DNA of 50,733 nucleotides from an uncultured Collinsella sp. (GCA_958407995.1 CATYJU010000012.1:1-50733), one strand, 5' to 3'. Positions 39,591-49,047 are shown, numbered from the stretch's first letter. The notes: generated by a model not told the origin, from the letters alone. Numbers and translations are program-made.

Positions 39591-42500
39591 ATGAGATTGA
39601 TACACAACAGCCGTCTGCCGCAGTTTCGCACTCCGTTTGGCGCTGTGACCACAGGAACTACCCTTTCGCTCTCCGTGATTCTAGAGGATGCCGATCCCAA
39701 CCAAGCAACGCTTACGCTGCGTACCTGGGTTGACGAGATCGGTGAGTCTCGGTATCCCATGACGCACGAGGGCGACGGCATATTTACTGTAGAGCTTAAG
39801 TGCACCGAGCCCTGTCTTATCTGGTACAGCTTTATCTGCAATATCGAGGGCCAGCCCGAGGTTCGTCTGGGCGCACCGCAGGGCCGTACCGGCGGCGAGG
39901 GCGTAACCTACGACTACGCCGAGGTCCCGTCCTTCCAGATTACCGTCTACAAGCACCGCGAGAACCGTCCCGCTTGGTACGAGCAGGGCATGGTGTACCA
40001 GATCTTCCCCGACCGCTATGCCCGCGACGAAAACTGGCGCGAGCGCACGCTGGCCGAGGTCGAAAAACCGCGCAACGGAATCCAGCGCCGCATGGTCGAG
40101 GACTGGAACGAGCCGCCCGTATACGAGCGCGCCGAGGACGGCTCCATCAAGACCTGGGACTTCTACGGCGGCTCGCTCAAGGGCATCCAAGAAGACCTGC
40201 CTCGCATCGCCGAGCTGGGCTTTACGGCAATCTACCTCAACCCCATCTTTGAAGCCGCGAGCAACCACCGCTACGACACGGCCGACTACACCAAGATCGA
40301 CCCGATCCTGGGCACCGAGCAGGACTTTACCGAGCTGTGTCAGGCGGCCGAGAAGCTCGGCATTTCCATTATCCTGGACGGCGTCTTCAACCATACGGGT
40401 GACGACTCCATCTATTTCAACCGCTATGGCAACTACCCCGGCGTGGGCGCGTGGCAGAGCGAGGATTCACCGTGGCGCGATGCGTTTTATTTCCACGAGG
40501 ACGGCTCGTACGACTGCTGGTGGGGCGTGGGTAACATGCCCGCCATCAATGAGAGCTCCGAGCTGGTACGCGAGCGGCTCCTGGGCAAGGACGGTGTGAT
40601 CCGTAAATGGCTACGTGCCGGCGCTCATGGCTGGCGCCTAGACGTGGCCGACGAGCTTTCGGACGATTTCCTGACCGAGATCAAGAAGGCAGTACTTGCC
40701 GAAAAGCCCGACGCGCTGCTGCTCGGCGAGGTCTGGGAAGACGCCTCCAACAAAATCAGCTACGGCCATCTGCGTCGCTATCTACAAGGCTCCGAGCTCG
40801 ACTCGGCTATGGATTATCCCTTCCGCGACATGGTCATCGGCTTTTTGATGGGCTACAAAAACGCTTACCAAGCGGCTGAAGATATCGAGACCCTCCGCGA
40901 GAACTATCCGCGTGAGGCCCTGTCTTGCGCACTAAATCTGCTTTCGAGCCACGACCGTCCGCGCATTATCTCGGTGCTCGGCGGCGGCCCTGACGAGTCG
41001 CAGCTGCCCGAGTGCGAGCGCAGCAAATGGCGCCTGGACGAGAACTCGATGGGCCTGGCTAAGAGCCGTTTTTGGCTCGCCACGCTCATGCAGATGACCT
41101 TCCCCGGTGTGCCCTCGATCTATTACGGCGATGAGTACGGCCTGGAGGGCCTCACCGATCCGGGCAATCGCCGCACGCTGCCTTTGAAGGAAGACCTTCA
41201 CGACTTCGATACACTCGCCATCCTTAAAAACGCCTCGGCCATGCGCCGCGCCCTACCGTTTATGATCGATGGTGAAATTAAGGCCTTCGCGCTCAACGAC
41301 GAGGTACTCGCCTATACGCGCACCGGTAAAGACGGTGAGGCCGCGACGGTTATCATCAACCGCAGCCTGCGCAATTCACACCGCGTGACGATTCCGGCGC
41401 TCGGCGAATGCGCGAGCGATGTGATTAGTGGTCACGAGTGCGAGATTCACAATGGCACCGTCACACTCGATCTGTATCCGCTGGGGTCGTCGATCATCTA
41501 TCACCACGCCGAACAGCGTCTGCAAGAGCCGCTCGACTACGGCGCGGGCGTTGTGTGCCATATCACATCGGTGCCCACCGATGACGGCAAGCCCGGCACG
41601 ATTGGCGCACCCACGCGTCGCTTTATCGACCATCTGGCCGCTATGGGCATGCGCTACTGGCAGGTCCTGCCTGTCAACCCGACGGACTTCTTCCGCTCCC
41701 CTTACGCCGGTCCTTCGGCCTTTGCAGGCAATATCGACCTGCTGCCCGAAAGCCACGAGGAGCTGGCGGCCGACTTTGAAACTTGGAAGGCCCGTGGCGG
41801 CGAGGATGCCGATCCGCTGTACACCGCGTTTAAACATCGCAATGCCGATTGGCTCGAGAAGTACTGCGTCTACATGGCCGTCAAGAAATACTTTGAGGGC
41901 GAGTCGCGCCACGATTGGCCGGCAGATGTCGCGCGCTACAACGAGCATCTGATTGACGACAAGCGTTTCCACGACGAGGCAGAGCTTCAGGCGTACATGC
42001 AGTACCGCTTTGACCTGGCCTGGTGCGAGCTCATGAACTATGCACACAAGAAGGGCATCGAGGTCATCGGCGATATTCCTATGTACATGTCCGACGATTC
42101 GGCAGATGCGTGGAGCGAACCCGAGAACTTCTGGCTGTCCGATACCGGTAAGGCAATCGAGATCTCCGGTGCGCCGCCCGACAACTTTGCACCCGAGGGC
42201 CAGGTGTGGGGCAACCCGACGTTCCGCTGGGACCACATGAAGCAGAACGGCTATAGCTGGTGGATGGATCGCCTGCGTCGCGCGTTTTCGCTCTACGACC
42301 GCGTGCGCCTGGATCACTTCCTGGGCTTCCACAGCTACTTTAGCATTCCCGCGGGCAAGGCTTGCGCCGAAGGTCGCTGGCTGGCGGGCCCGGGCAAGGA
42401 CCTGTTCCAGACCGCCTATGACGAGCTGGGGCCGCTCAACTTTATCGCCGAGGACCTGGGTTACCTGACGCCCGGCGTTCGCGCCATGGCTTCGACCTGC

Positions 42501-42887
42501 GGCTTCCCCGGTATGGACGTGCTGGAGTTTAGCGATTACGACGTCCGTTGCGGCGTGCACCCTACGCCAGGAAAGATCCTGTACACCTCGACGCACGACA
42601 CGTCGACGCTCGCGGGTTGGTGCACGCGCTCCTTTGCGGGCGGCGACGAGCCGAGCGGTGTTGAGGTGGCGTCCAAGCTGATGAGCGACGCGCTGGCAAG
42701 CGACGCTCCCCTGGTGATGATGCCGCTGCAGGATGTTCTGGGGCTGGGCGACGATGCACGTATGAACGTGCCGGGCGTGGCCACGGGCAACTGGACTTGG
42801 CAGGCCGATGAGGCGGACATTGCAGCCGCCGAGAACAAAACCGCACAGCTCCTGCGCAACAACCATAGATTCTGGGGCGAACCGTGA
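39591..42887 (+). CDS. Fused GH13 alpha-glucosidase/neopullulanase-like enzyme and 4-alpha-glucanotransferase
   Basis: A 1098-residue two-enzyme protein. Residues ~1-130 form an N-terminal beta-domain as in cyclomaltodextrinases. A GH13 barrel follows with VYQIFPDRYA, LDGVFNHTGDDS, the nucleophile Asp in WRLDVADEL (~350), the acid/base Glu in LLGEVWED (~379) and SSHDRPR (~454). From ~640 to the end is a GH77 MalQ domain with VLPVNPTDFFRSPYAGPSAF, VRLDHFLGF (nucleophile Asp ~905), FIAEDLGYL (~951) and THDTSTLAGW. The first part would cut maltodextrins, the second would transfer glucan chains, together feeding GlgP. Both active sites look intact. The joint is near residue 635 with no stop or ribosome site between. 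Confidence 0.93.
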   Translation: MRLIHNSRLPQFRTPFGAVTTGTTLSLSVILEDADPNQATLTLRTWVDEIGESRYPMTHEGDGIFTVELKCTEPCLIWYSFICNIEGQPEVRLGAPQGRTGGEGVTYDYAEVPSFQITVYKHRENRPAWYEQGMVYQIFPDRYARDENWRERTLAEVEKPRNGIQRRMVEDWNEPPVYERAEDGSIKTWDFYGGSLKGIQEDLPRIAELGFTAIYLNPIFEAASNHRYDTADYTKIDPILGTEQDFTELCQAAEKLGISIILDGVFNHTGDDSIYFNRYGNYPGVGAWQSEDSPWRDAFYFHEDGSYDCWWGVGNMPAINESSELVRERLLGKDGVIRKWLRAGAHGWRLDVADELSDDFLTEIKKAVLAEKPDALLLGEVWEDASNKISYGHLRRYLQGSELDSAMDYPFRDMVIGFLMGYKNAYQAAEDIETLRENYPREALSCALNLLSSHDRPRIISVLGGGPDESQLPECERSKWRLDENSMGLAKSRFWLATLMQMTFPGVPSIYYGDEYGLEGLTDPGNRRTLPLKEDLHDFDTLAILKNASAMRRALPFMIDGEIKAFALNDEVLAYTRTGKDGEAATVIINRSLRNSHRVTIPALGECASDVISGHECEIHNGTVTLDLYPLGSSIIYHHAEQRLQEPLDYGAGVVCHITSVPTDDGKPGTIGAPTRRFIDHLAAMGMRYWQVLPVNPTDFFRSPYAGPSAFAGNIDLLPESHEELAADFETWKARGGEDADPLYTAFKHRNADWLEKYCVYMAVKKYFEGESRHDWPADVARYNEHLIDDKRFHDEAELQAYMQYRFDLAWCELMNYAHKKGIEVIGDIPMYMSDDSADAWSEPENFWLSDTGKAIEISGAPPDNFAPEGQVWGNPTFRWDHMKQNGYSWWMDRLRRAFSLYDRVRLDHFLGFHSYFSIPAGKACAEGRWLAGPGKDLFQTAYDELGPLNFIAEDLGYLTPGVRAMASTCGFPGMDVLEFSDYDVRCGVHPTPGKILYTSTHDTSTLAGWCTRSFAGGDEPSGVEVASKLMSDALASDAPLVMMPLQDVLGLGDDARMNVPGVATGNWTWQADEADIAAAENKTAQLLRNNHRFWGEP

Positions 42888-42931
42888 TAAAACCCCCGAT
42901 ATAGGGTACAGTTACAGACGTTTGAATTTTT

Positions 42932-42956
42932 GCGGGCAGAGCGATCTGCCCGCTTT
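42932..42956 (+). terminator. Terminator after the GH13-GH77 gene
   Basis: GCGGGCAG (42932-42939) and CTGCCCGC (42945-42952) form an 8-bp stem with a short T-rich run after it. Confidence 0.65.
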
Positions 42957-42975
42957 GTGCTGAAAAGGAAGTATT

Positions 42976-43212
42976 ATGGCGCGCTACGATTACAAGTGCT
43001 CGAGCTGCGGCAACGTGTTTGAGGTTGAGCATCCCATGTCCGAGACCCCCAAGGTCGTGTGCCCCAGCTGCGGCGCTCCGGCTGCCAAGACGTTCTCGGC
43101 CAGCGGTATTAAATTTGAGGGCAGCGGCTTCTACAACACCGACCAGCGAAGCGGCGGCTCCAGCACCAGCGCCACCAGCGGCTGCTGCGCCAACTGCCCG
43201 CATAGCCACTAG
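42976..43212 (+). CDS. FmdB-type zinc ribbon protein
   Basis: A 78-residue protein with the FmdB/CxxC_CXXC_SSSS pattern: MARYDYKCSSCGNVFE, then a second CPSCG pair ~26 residues later, forming a zinc ribbon. The segment FSASGIKFEGSGFYNTD is the family hallmark after the ribbon. It ends in a Ser/Gly-rich stretch and a CCANCPHSH tail, which could bind another metal. The function of the family is unsettled; regulation or metal-related assembly has been proposed. The ATG at 42976 has AAAGGAAG 5-6 nt away. It stands between a terminator on either side, so it is likely expressed alone or by read-through. Confidence 0.9.
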   Translation: MARYDYKCSSCGNVFEVEHPMSETPKVVCPSCGAPAAKTFSASGIKFEGSGFYNTDQRSGGSSTSATSGCCANCPHSH

Positions 43213-43220
43213 AAACAACG

Positions 43221-43260
43221 CGGCCCCGCGATCAACACCGATCGCGGGGCCGTTTCTTTA
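43221..43260 (+). terminator. Terminator after the zinc ribbon gene
   Basis: A 13-bp perfect stem (43221-43233 with 43240-43252, 6-nt loop) is followed by TTTCTTT. Confidence 0.9.
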
Positions 43261-43280
43261 GCTACCCAGGTTTCCTTATG

Positions 43281-43347
43281 AGTTGCGGTGAAATAAGGAC
43301 TGTTTGGCGGGTGGAAGCCGCTATTCAATCCCTATTTCACCGCAACT
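43281..43347. repeat. Long inverted repeat between convergent genes
   Basis: AGTTGCGGTGAAATA (43281-43295) and its exact complement (43333-43347) form a 15-bp stem, extendable to 19 bp with one mismatch, around a ~37-nt loop. It lies between the ends of the zinc ribbon gene and rsmB. A REP/MITE-like element or a transcription boundary are both possible. Confidence 0.6.
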
Positions 43348-43353
43348 TAGTAG

Positions 43354-44754
43354 TTACTTGTGGACCAGGCGGGCGCAGAAGTGGCCGTCGTAGGAATCGG
43401 CGTTTACCGGCACGCTTTGGAAGAGGCCTCGATCGTTCTGGCGTACGGATACGAGCTTCTTGGCCTTATCGAACTCGGGGAGTTGCAGAATCTGTGCCTC
43501 GGAAAGCGGTGCCACGCTAAAGCCGGCACCCTCGGGAGATGCAAGGAACGCTTCCACGACCTGCGTGTTCTCCTCGTCGAAGACCGAGCACGTCGCATAG
43601 ATGAGATCGCCGCCGGCAGCCACGCGTGCGGCGGCTTCCTTGAGCATCGTCAGCTGCAGTTTGGGCAGCTCAACCGTCACATCCTTTTCGGTCAGACGCC
43701 ACGGGATCTCAGGATGACGGCGCATGGTGCCGGTGCCCGAGCACGGCGCATCGATAAAGACTGTGTCGAACTTAACCGGCTCGCCAAGCATGGCATCAAA
43801 CGACGTCAGTACTTCATCAAGCTCGCAAGCGTCACCCGAAACCGTACGAACGCCCTGAATACCGGCCTTATGCAGGCGAGCGAGATTCAGATCGCACTTG
43901 CGATCATGCAGATCGAGCGCGGTGTGCTGACGGTCGTAGCCGGCACGTTTGGCCTGGCACATCATCACATATGTCTTGGCACCGCGACCGGCACCAATCT
44001 CAAGGCAGCTACCAGGGCGCGTGGCAGCTGTGGCGATAAGCTGGGCGTTAAGGTCCGAGGCCACGGCAGCAGCACGCTCAAATACGCCCGACGAAACCGT
44101 AACCTGAGCATCGACCGGAGCATGGCAGCCAGGGAACACAGGCGCCACAAGCTGCGATAGGTACGGATCAGGTTTGGTTGCAAAGGCGTTCTCGTGCAAA
44201 GCGAGCGGCGCGGGCGCCAGATTGCCGGCGAAGCCGAGCGCACCCTCTGGAGTGTCAAACGACGCCATAATGCGAGCGCATAGCCAGCGAGGTAGACCCA
44301 TCAGGCGCGACAGACGAACCAAACGTCGCTCAGACTCATCCACATCGGACGCAGTAGCAAAGTCCTCAACGTGATCCGCAACCTTATGCAGTACAGCATT
44401 GGCCAAGCCGGCGGCGGACTTAGCACCGCAGCGAACCAGTTCAACACCCTGACTTACGGCAACACGGCCAGGCGAATGCAGGTAGAGCATCTCGAAGGCC
44501 GAGATACGAAGCGCCATGCGAACGCGCGGCGCAACCTTTTTGGGCTTATCGAGAAACTGATCGAGCAACTCGTCCAAAATACCCTGCGTGGCGGCCACGC
44601 CCAGCGCCAAGCGGGCGGCAAAAGCGGAATCGCGCTGGTCAATAGCCTTGGCCGATGCGCGAGAGGACAGCACGTCGCGCGCATACATACCGCGGCGATC
44701 GGCCTCCATCAGCACATCGAGCGCAAGCTTGCGCGCGGGAGACAGCTTGCTCAT
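43354..44754 (-). CDS. rsmB: 16S rRNA (cytosine-967-C5) methyltransferase
   Basis: A 466-residue SAM-dependent RNA methyltransferase. The N-terminal NusB-like RNA-binding domain (~1-140) includes AFEMLYLHSPGRVAVSQGVEL. The catalytic domain has LEIGAGRGAKTY (SAM loop), FIDAPCSGTGTMRRHPEIPW and YATCSVFDEEN, the two Cys motifs of the RsmB/Nol1 family. The usual SAM-loop LDxCAAPGGKT is replaced by the variant LEIGAGRGAKT, a notable change but common in Actinobacteria. The ATG at 44754 overlaps the fmt stop (ATGA), so translation is coupled. It is last in the priA-def-fmt-rsmB row. Confidence 0.92.
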   Translation of the reverse strand: MSKLSPARKLALDVLMEADRRGMYARDVLSSRASAKAIDQRDSAFAARLALGVAATQGILDELLDQFLDKPKKVAPRVRMALRISAFEMLYLHSPGRVAVSQGVELVRCGAKSAAGLANAVLHKVADHVEDFATASDVDESERRLVRLSRLMGLPRWLCARIMASFDTPEGALGFAGNLAPAPLALHENAFATKPDPYLSQLVAPVFPGCHAPVDAQVTVSSGVFERAAAVASDLNAQLIATAATRPGSCLEIGAGRGAKTYVMMCQAKRAGYDRQHTALDLHDRKCDLNLARLHKAGIQGVRTVSGDACELDEVLTSFDAMLGEPVKFDTVFIDAPCSGTGTMRRHPEIPWRLTEKDVTVELPKLQLTMLKEAAARVAAGGDLIYATCSVFDEENTQVVEAFLASPEGAGFSVAPLSEAQILQLPEFDKAKKLVSVRQNDRGLFQSVPVNADSYDGHFCARLVHK

Positions 44755-45671
44755 GACAAAACACCCCAGATAAGATCGGCACCCTGCAGGCCAGCAGCCC
44801 AAGCAGATGCGGCCATAGCACGTTTACCATCGGGCTTAACCTCGAGCAACTCAACCGAGCCATCGGATAGGCCAAGGTAAACACGTTTGGCCTGAACGAG
44901 AACCTGACCCTCGCCAAGCGACACATCGGCCGGCGCAGCATCGAGCACACGAACCGTCTTGCCGGCAATCACACAACGGGCAGGCGCGGTATCGGACGAA
45001 GCAAGCACATGGCGCACGCAATCGAACGCCGCCATCTGCGGATCCAGACGCATCTCCTGCTTGGAAATCTTGGCAGCATGAGTGACGAGCGACTCATCCT
45101 GTTCAGTCCACACGGCAGTGCCATCGGCAAGAGAAGGAAGCGTATCAGTCAGCAGTTTGCCGCCAAGCTCACCAAGCTCCACGGTCAAAGCCTCGGCATG
45201 CTTGCCGGCAACCGACGTAGACGCCTGGGCGCAATAAGCACCAGTATCCACGCCATGCCCAATGCGCATAATAGAAACGCCAGCAACCTCATCACCAGCG
45301 AGGATCGCACGCTGAATAGGAGCAGCCCCACGCCAACGAGGCAGAAGAGAAGCATGAACATTCACAATGCCGAGCGGCGCCATTTGCAGCACATCATCGG
45401 GCAAAATGCAGCCATAGGCAGCCACACAGAAAATATCGGCCTGGGCAGCCTGGAGAGCCTCAACAACCTCCGGCGTCATACGATTAGCCTCAATAACCGG
45501 CAACCCAAGCTCAAGCGCCTTAGCCTTAACAGGAGACGGCTCCAGCTTCTTACCACGTCCGCGAACAGCATCAGGACGAGTAATTACGAGCGCAATATCA
45601 TTGCCAGCCTCAACAAGCGAAGTCAGCGAAGGCACAGCAAAATCAGGCGTACCCATAAACACAATACGCAT
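44751..45671 (-). CDS. fmt: Methionyl-tRNA formyltransferase
   Basis: A 306-residue enzyme that formylates the initiator Met-tRNA using 10-formyl-tetrahydrofolate. It begins RIVFMGTPDFAVPSLTSLVE. It has VITRPDAVRGRGKKLEPSPVK, the active-site region VNVHASLLPRWRGAAPIQRA with catalytic Asn and His, and IMRIGHGVDTGA with the catalytic Asp. A C-terminal OB-fold domain follows from ~210. Length is typical. It lies downstream of def, which later removes the formyl group, and overlaps rsmB by 4 nt. Confidence 0.96.
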   Translation of the reverse strand: MRIVFMGTPDFAVPSLTSLVEAGNDIALVITRPDAVRGRGKKLEPSPVKAKALELGLPVIEANRMTPEVVEALQAAQADIFCVAAYGCILPDDVLQMAPLGIVNVHASLLPRWRGAAPIQRAILAGDEVAGVSIMRIGHGVDTGAYCAQASTSVAGKHAEALTVELGELGGKLLTDTLPSLADGTAVWTEQDESLVTHAAKISKQEMRLDPQMAAFDCVRHVLASSDTAPARCVIAGKTVRVLDAAPADVSLGEGQVLVQAKRVYLGLSDGSVELLEVKPDGKRAMAASAWAAGLQGADLIWGVLS

Positions 45672-45999
45672 AAAAGTTAGTCTCCTCTCAATAACGAGCC
45701 GAGACGGCTACAAATAACAGCGGAAAGCCAAGTACCCAGCCCATCCGCAAGAACAATTCAACAAGAACAAATATACCCAAAACAAAGAAAGAGCCGCAAT
45801 AAAAGCAGCTCTCTCAACAAAGGCATTATCAGCGAAGACGCCCATCCCTGGCCCAACGGCACCCGGGCGAACCGAGCCAGAACAACGCAGTCCCCGGTGC
45901 TGAGCGCCCACATATCGTCCCGCGCGCAGTTTCGCAGCAAAGCGAGAATGTTTGAGCACGGGATGATATGTGGGCGCTCAGCACCGGGGACGGTGAGAC
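45672..45999. other. Intergenic region between def and fmt
   Basis: A 328-base gap unusual for this normally tight cluster. It contains the 100-base inverted repeat at 45891-45990. I see no gene: the one open frame on the minus strand is made of the hairpin itself and lacks a ribosome site. The def stop is 10 nt beyond the repeat. Confidence 0.6.
45891..45990. repeat. 100-base palindromic element between def and fmt
   Basis: A perfect 26-bp inverted repeat (45891-45916 with 45965-45990) continues inward with one mismatch and five more pairs, around a ~36-nt loop. It begins TCCCCGGTGCTGAGCGCCCA. The size and shape suit a REP- or MITE-type mobile palindrome or a strong RNA hairpin. Confidence 0.75.
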
Positions 46000-46536
46000 C
46001 TACTCCGTCTCGCCCGGTCGAGCGCCGCGGGCCAGGGCGTCCTGGTATTCCTTGACGGCCTTGAGCCTCTGCATGGGCTTCAGTCGCTCGAACATGGTGT
46101 TGCCGTGCAGGTGATCGATCTCGTGCTGCAGGCACACGCAGAACAGATCGCCCGTGGCCTCATAGCGAATCAGGTTGGCATCCAAGTCGTACGCCTCGAC
46201 CACGACATGGTCGGGACGCTCGATCTCGCAGCTAATGCCGGGAATAGACAGGCAGCCCTCGCTAAACGGCACCAGATGGTCACTCTGCTCAACAATGACG
46301 GGATTGATGAGCACGTACGGATCGTAGTCGTTCTTGTCGCTGTAGTCGCAGTCGATGGTGACGAGCTGAATGAGCTCGCCGATTTGCGGAGCAGCAAGGC
46401 CGCAACCACCGTTCTCGAACATCATCTTCTTCATCTTCTCGGCAAGCGCCTCGATCGCCGGGGTGATCTCCTCGATGGCGGCGCACTCCTGGCGCAGACG
46501 AGGGTCGGGCGACAGTACGATTCCGTTGGCTTCCAT
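46000..46536 (-). CDS. def: Peptide deformylase
   Basis: A 178-residue metalloenzyme removing the formyl group from new proteins. The three family motifs are present: GCGLAAPQIG (motif 1), EGCLSIPG (motif 2 with the metal-binding Cys) and HEIDHLHG (motif 3 with two metal His and the catalytic Glu). The Cys in GCGLAAPQ replaces the common Ile/Val/Tyr/Phe at that place, a small variation. The ATG at 46536 is preferred (AAAGG six nt away); the ATG at 46542 is too close to it. It follows priA by ~18 nt and precedes fmt. Confidence 0.95.
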   Translation of the reverse strand: MEANGIVLSPDPRLRQECAAIEEITPAIEALAEKMKKMMFENGGCGLAAPQIGELIQLVTIDCDYSDKNDYDPYVLINPVIVEQSDHLVPFSEGCLSIPGISCEIERPDHVVVEAYDLDANLIRYEATGDLFCVCLQHEIDHLHGNTMFERLKPMQRLKAVKEYQDALARGARPGETE

Positions 46537-46554
46537 GGCCATCCTTTCGGGTTG

Positions 46555-49008
46555 TTACATCAAATCATAGGCGTCGACGTCAACGCTCACGCTCACGCCG
46601 CGCACGGAGCCCACCTCTTTGAGGCAGGCGTCGATATCATCAGAGACATGGTACCCCACAGGCGACTTCACAAGTAGATGGAAGCGGTAACGGTCCTTGG
46701 CTCTCTCGATTACACACGAAGCGGGGCCCAGCACCTGCGGCACGGCACTCCCCGCCCGCAAAAAGTCGGGCGCGGCGGCATGCCAGCGGCGCTTGAGGAG
46801 CTTTGCGATGCGCGCGATGTAGTCCTGCGCGTCGTCTCGATTCGCCGACCACACCAAGATGTTGACCAGGCGAACAAACGGCGGGTACAGCGCATCGCGG
46901 CGCTGATCCAGGTCGTAGTCAGTAAAGATCGAACGGTCGTGCTCAGCGACGGCGCGAATGACCGGATCCTCGGGCAGGTAGGTCTGGATGATCACCTCGC
47001 CGGGACGATCGCCGCGACCGGCACGGCCCGCCACCTGTTCCAGCAGATCGTAGGCGCGCTCTCCTGCGCGGAAGTCCGGCAGCTTGAGGGCGAAGTCGGC
47101 ATTGACCACGCCCACGAGCGTGACCTCGGGAAAGTCAAGGCCCTTGGCGATCATCTGGGTGCCCAGCAGCACCGCGCAATCGGCGGCATCGAACTGCTCG
47201 AGCAGCTTTTTGTGCGCATCCTTGCCGCGCGTGGAATCGGCATCCATGCGAATAATGGCGACGTCCTCGGGAAGCATCTGGTGCAGTGCGTCCTCGATCT
47301 GCTGCGTGCCCAGACCCATTTTTGCCAGGTACCGACTGCCGCATTTGGGGCAACGGCTCGTGGGCGCGGGATACGGCTGCACGCGCCAAGACGAACCGCA
47401 GGTGTGGCACTGCAGCGTGTGCGTGCGCTCATGATACGTAAGCGCGGTGGAGCAGTGATTGCAGGTGGGGACGCAGCCGCACTCGCGGCACATCAGGAAT
47501 GGCGCAAAGCCACGGCGGTTGTGCAACAGCACGGCTTTTTCGCGGCGCTCGACCACACGCTCCAGGCCTTCCATCAGCGGTTTTGAGAACATGGAGCGGC
47601 TGCCGTGCGAGAACTCACGGCGAAGGTCGGCAATGCGGACTGTCGGCAGGACTGCGTGTCCAGGGCGCTCGGGCATCTCGACGCGCGTCCAGGTGGCGCC
47701 GTTGTACGTGCCACGGCGGCAGCGGTCGAGGGCCTCGGCAGAAGGCGTAGCGGAACCCAGCACGAGCGGGCAGCGATAGCGGCGCGCCATCTCGGCCGCT
47801 ACCTCGCGCGCATGGTAGCGCGGGCTGGAACCCTGTTTGTAGCTGGTCTCGTGCTCCTCGTCGATGATGATGAGGCCCAAGTCGCTGAGCGGGCAAAAGA
47901 GCGCCGATCGCGCGCCGACGACAACGCGCGCGGCACCGCTGGCGACCATGTCCCACTGGTCCAGGCGCTCGCCGGCCGAAAGGCGCGAATGGAACACAGC
48001 GACCGTCTCGCCAAAGCGCGAGCGGAAGCGGCCGACGGTCTGGGCCGTCAGCGAAATCTCGGGCACGAGCACGCAGGCGGAACGGCCGGCCGCAAGCACA
48101 CGCTCAATCGCCGAAAGATAAACCTCGGTTTTGCCGGAGCCGGTGACGCCGTCGACCAGCACCACGTCTCCATGAGCGTCCAGACGGGCGCGCTCAATCT
48201 GCGCGAGCGCCTGCTGCTGGCCGTTCGTGAGTGCGACTGGTGCCTTGCCGCTTGCCGAGGACAGCGTGGTCTGCTCGCTGCAGCCACGCCAGGCGCGGCG
48301 CTCCTCCACCACCACGACGCCGCGTTTTTCGAGCGCCTTGATGGTCGCCGACATACTGTTGTAGAGCAGGTTGAGGTCGCGCGTCGTGACCGGGCCGCAT
48401 TGGAGCGCCTCGATGAGCTGACGCTGACGGACCGCGGTCTTGGGCGGCGTGTAATCGAAACCCTCGGGCGTGAGCATGACCCAGCGGTTTTGGATGGGTT
48501 TGACGGCGGGGCGCTCAACGGCCCACACGCCGTCATCGCCCTTGACCACGCGCGGGCTTCCACCCGGGGGCAAGAACAAACGCAGGCACTCGGAAAGCGT
48601 TGCGACATATTCGCGGCTCATCCAGCGTGCGATACGGGCAGCCTCGGCGGTAAAGAGCGGTTTGCTGAGGATAGCCTCGATAGGCTTGATACGCGCGGGA
48701 TCGAGAGCGTCGTTACCTTGCAGGTCGGCCAGCTCGGGCGCGATGTCGACGATGTAGCCCGCGGCCGCACGGTTGCCAAAGTGGACCAGAACCGTAGACC
48801 CGATCTGAGCCTCGTTAGCAAGGGACCGGGGGATGCCGTAGGCGAATGGCTCGGACAGCGCACGCGTCGGGATGTCGAGGACTACGCTCGCATAGGCGAT
48901 GACGGGTTCGGGTACGGGCTCGGGCTGCGCCGGGGCGGCGGCAGGAGCCGCGGACTTCGGAGCTTCCTTCGGTTCTGGCGAACCAAACAGCGAAAGTTGC
49001 TCGGCCAT
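46555..49008 (-). CDS. priA: Primosomal protein N' (replication restart helicase)
   Basis: An 817-residue superfamily 2 helicase. The N-terminal DNA-binding domain (VVLDIPTRALSEPFAYGIP) follows a ~35-residue Pro/Ala-rich leader. The helicase core has Walker A VDGVTGSGKTEVYL, motif II LIIIDEEHETSYKQ and LGSATPSAEA. A zinc-binding region inserted in the core has paired cysteines (CRECGCVPTCNHC, CHTCGSS, CPKCGS). Motif V-VI are IGTQMIAKGLDFP-like (here LGTQMIAKGLDFPEVTLVG) and EQVAGRAGRGDRPG. It loads the replicative helicase at stalled forks. All motifs look intact. The Pro/Ala leader is unusual. Confidence 0.96.
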   Translation of the reverse strand: MAEQLSLFGSPEPKEAPKSAAPAAAPAQPEPVPEPVIAYASVVLDIPTRALSEPFAYGIPRSLANEAQIGSTVLVHFGNRAAAGYIVDIAPELADLQGNDALDPARIKPIEAILSKPLFTAEAARIARWMSREYVATLSECLRLFLPPGGSPRVVKGDDGVWAVERPAVKPIQNRWVMLTPEGFDYTPPKTAVRQRQLIEALQCGPVTTRDLNLLYNSMSATIKALEKRGVVVVEERRAWRGCSEQTTLSSASGKAPVALTNGQQQALAQIERARLDAHGDVVLVDGVTGSGKTEVYLSAIERVLAAGRSACVLVPEISLTAQTVGRFRSRFGETVAVFHSRLSAGERLDQWDMVASGAARVVVGARSALFCPLSDLGLIIIDEEHETSYKQGSSPRYHAREVAAEMARRYRCPLVLGSATPSAEALDRCRRGTYNGATWTRVEMPERPGHAVLPTVRIADLRREFSHGSRSMFSKPLMEGLERVVERREKAVLLHNRRGFAPFLMCRECGCVPTCNHCSTALTYHERTHTLQCHTCGSSWRVQPYPAPTSRCPKCGSRYLAKMGLGTQQIEDALHQMLPEDVAIIRMDADSTRGKDAHKKLLEQFDAADCAVLLGTQMIAKGLDFPEVTLVGVVNADFALKLPDFRAGERAYDLLEQVAGRAGRGDRPGEVIIQTYLPEDPVIRAVAEHDRSIFTDYDLDQRRDALYPPFVRLVNILVWSANRDDAQDYIARIAKLLKRRWHAAAPDFLRAGSAVPQVLGPASCVIERAKDRYRFHLLVKSPVGYHVSDDIDACLKEVGSVRGVSVSVDVDAYDLM

Positions 49009-49047
49009 GGCCCCAGCACCTCCTATCCCATACGTCTACAGAAACAA

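Noticed and set aside
45708..45959. A minus-strand frame of 83 codons between def and fmt
   Set aside because: It starts within the large palindrome and shows no conserved features; the palindrome explains the open frame.
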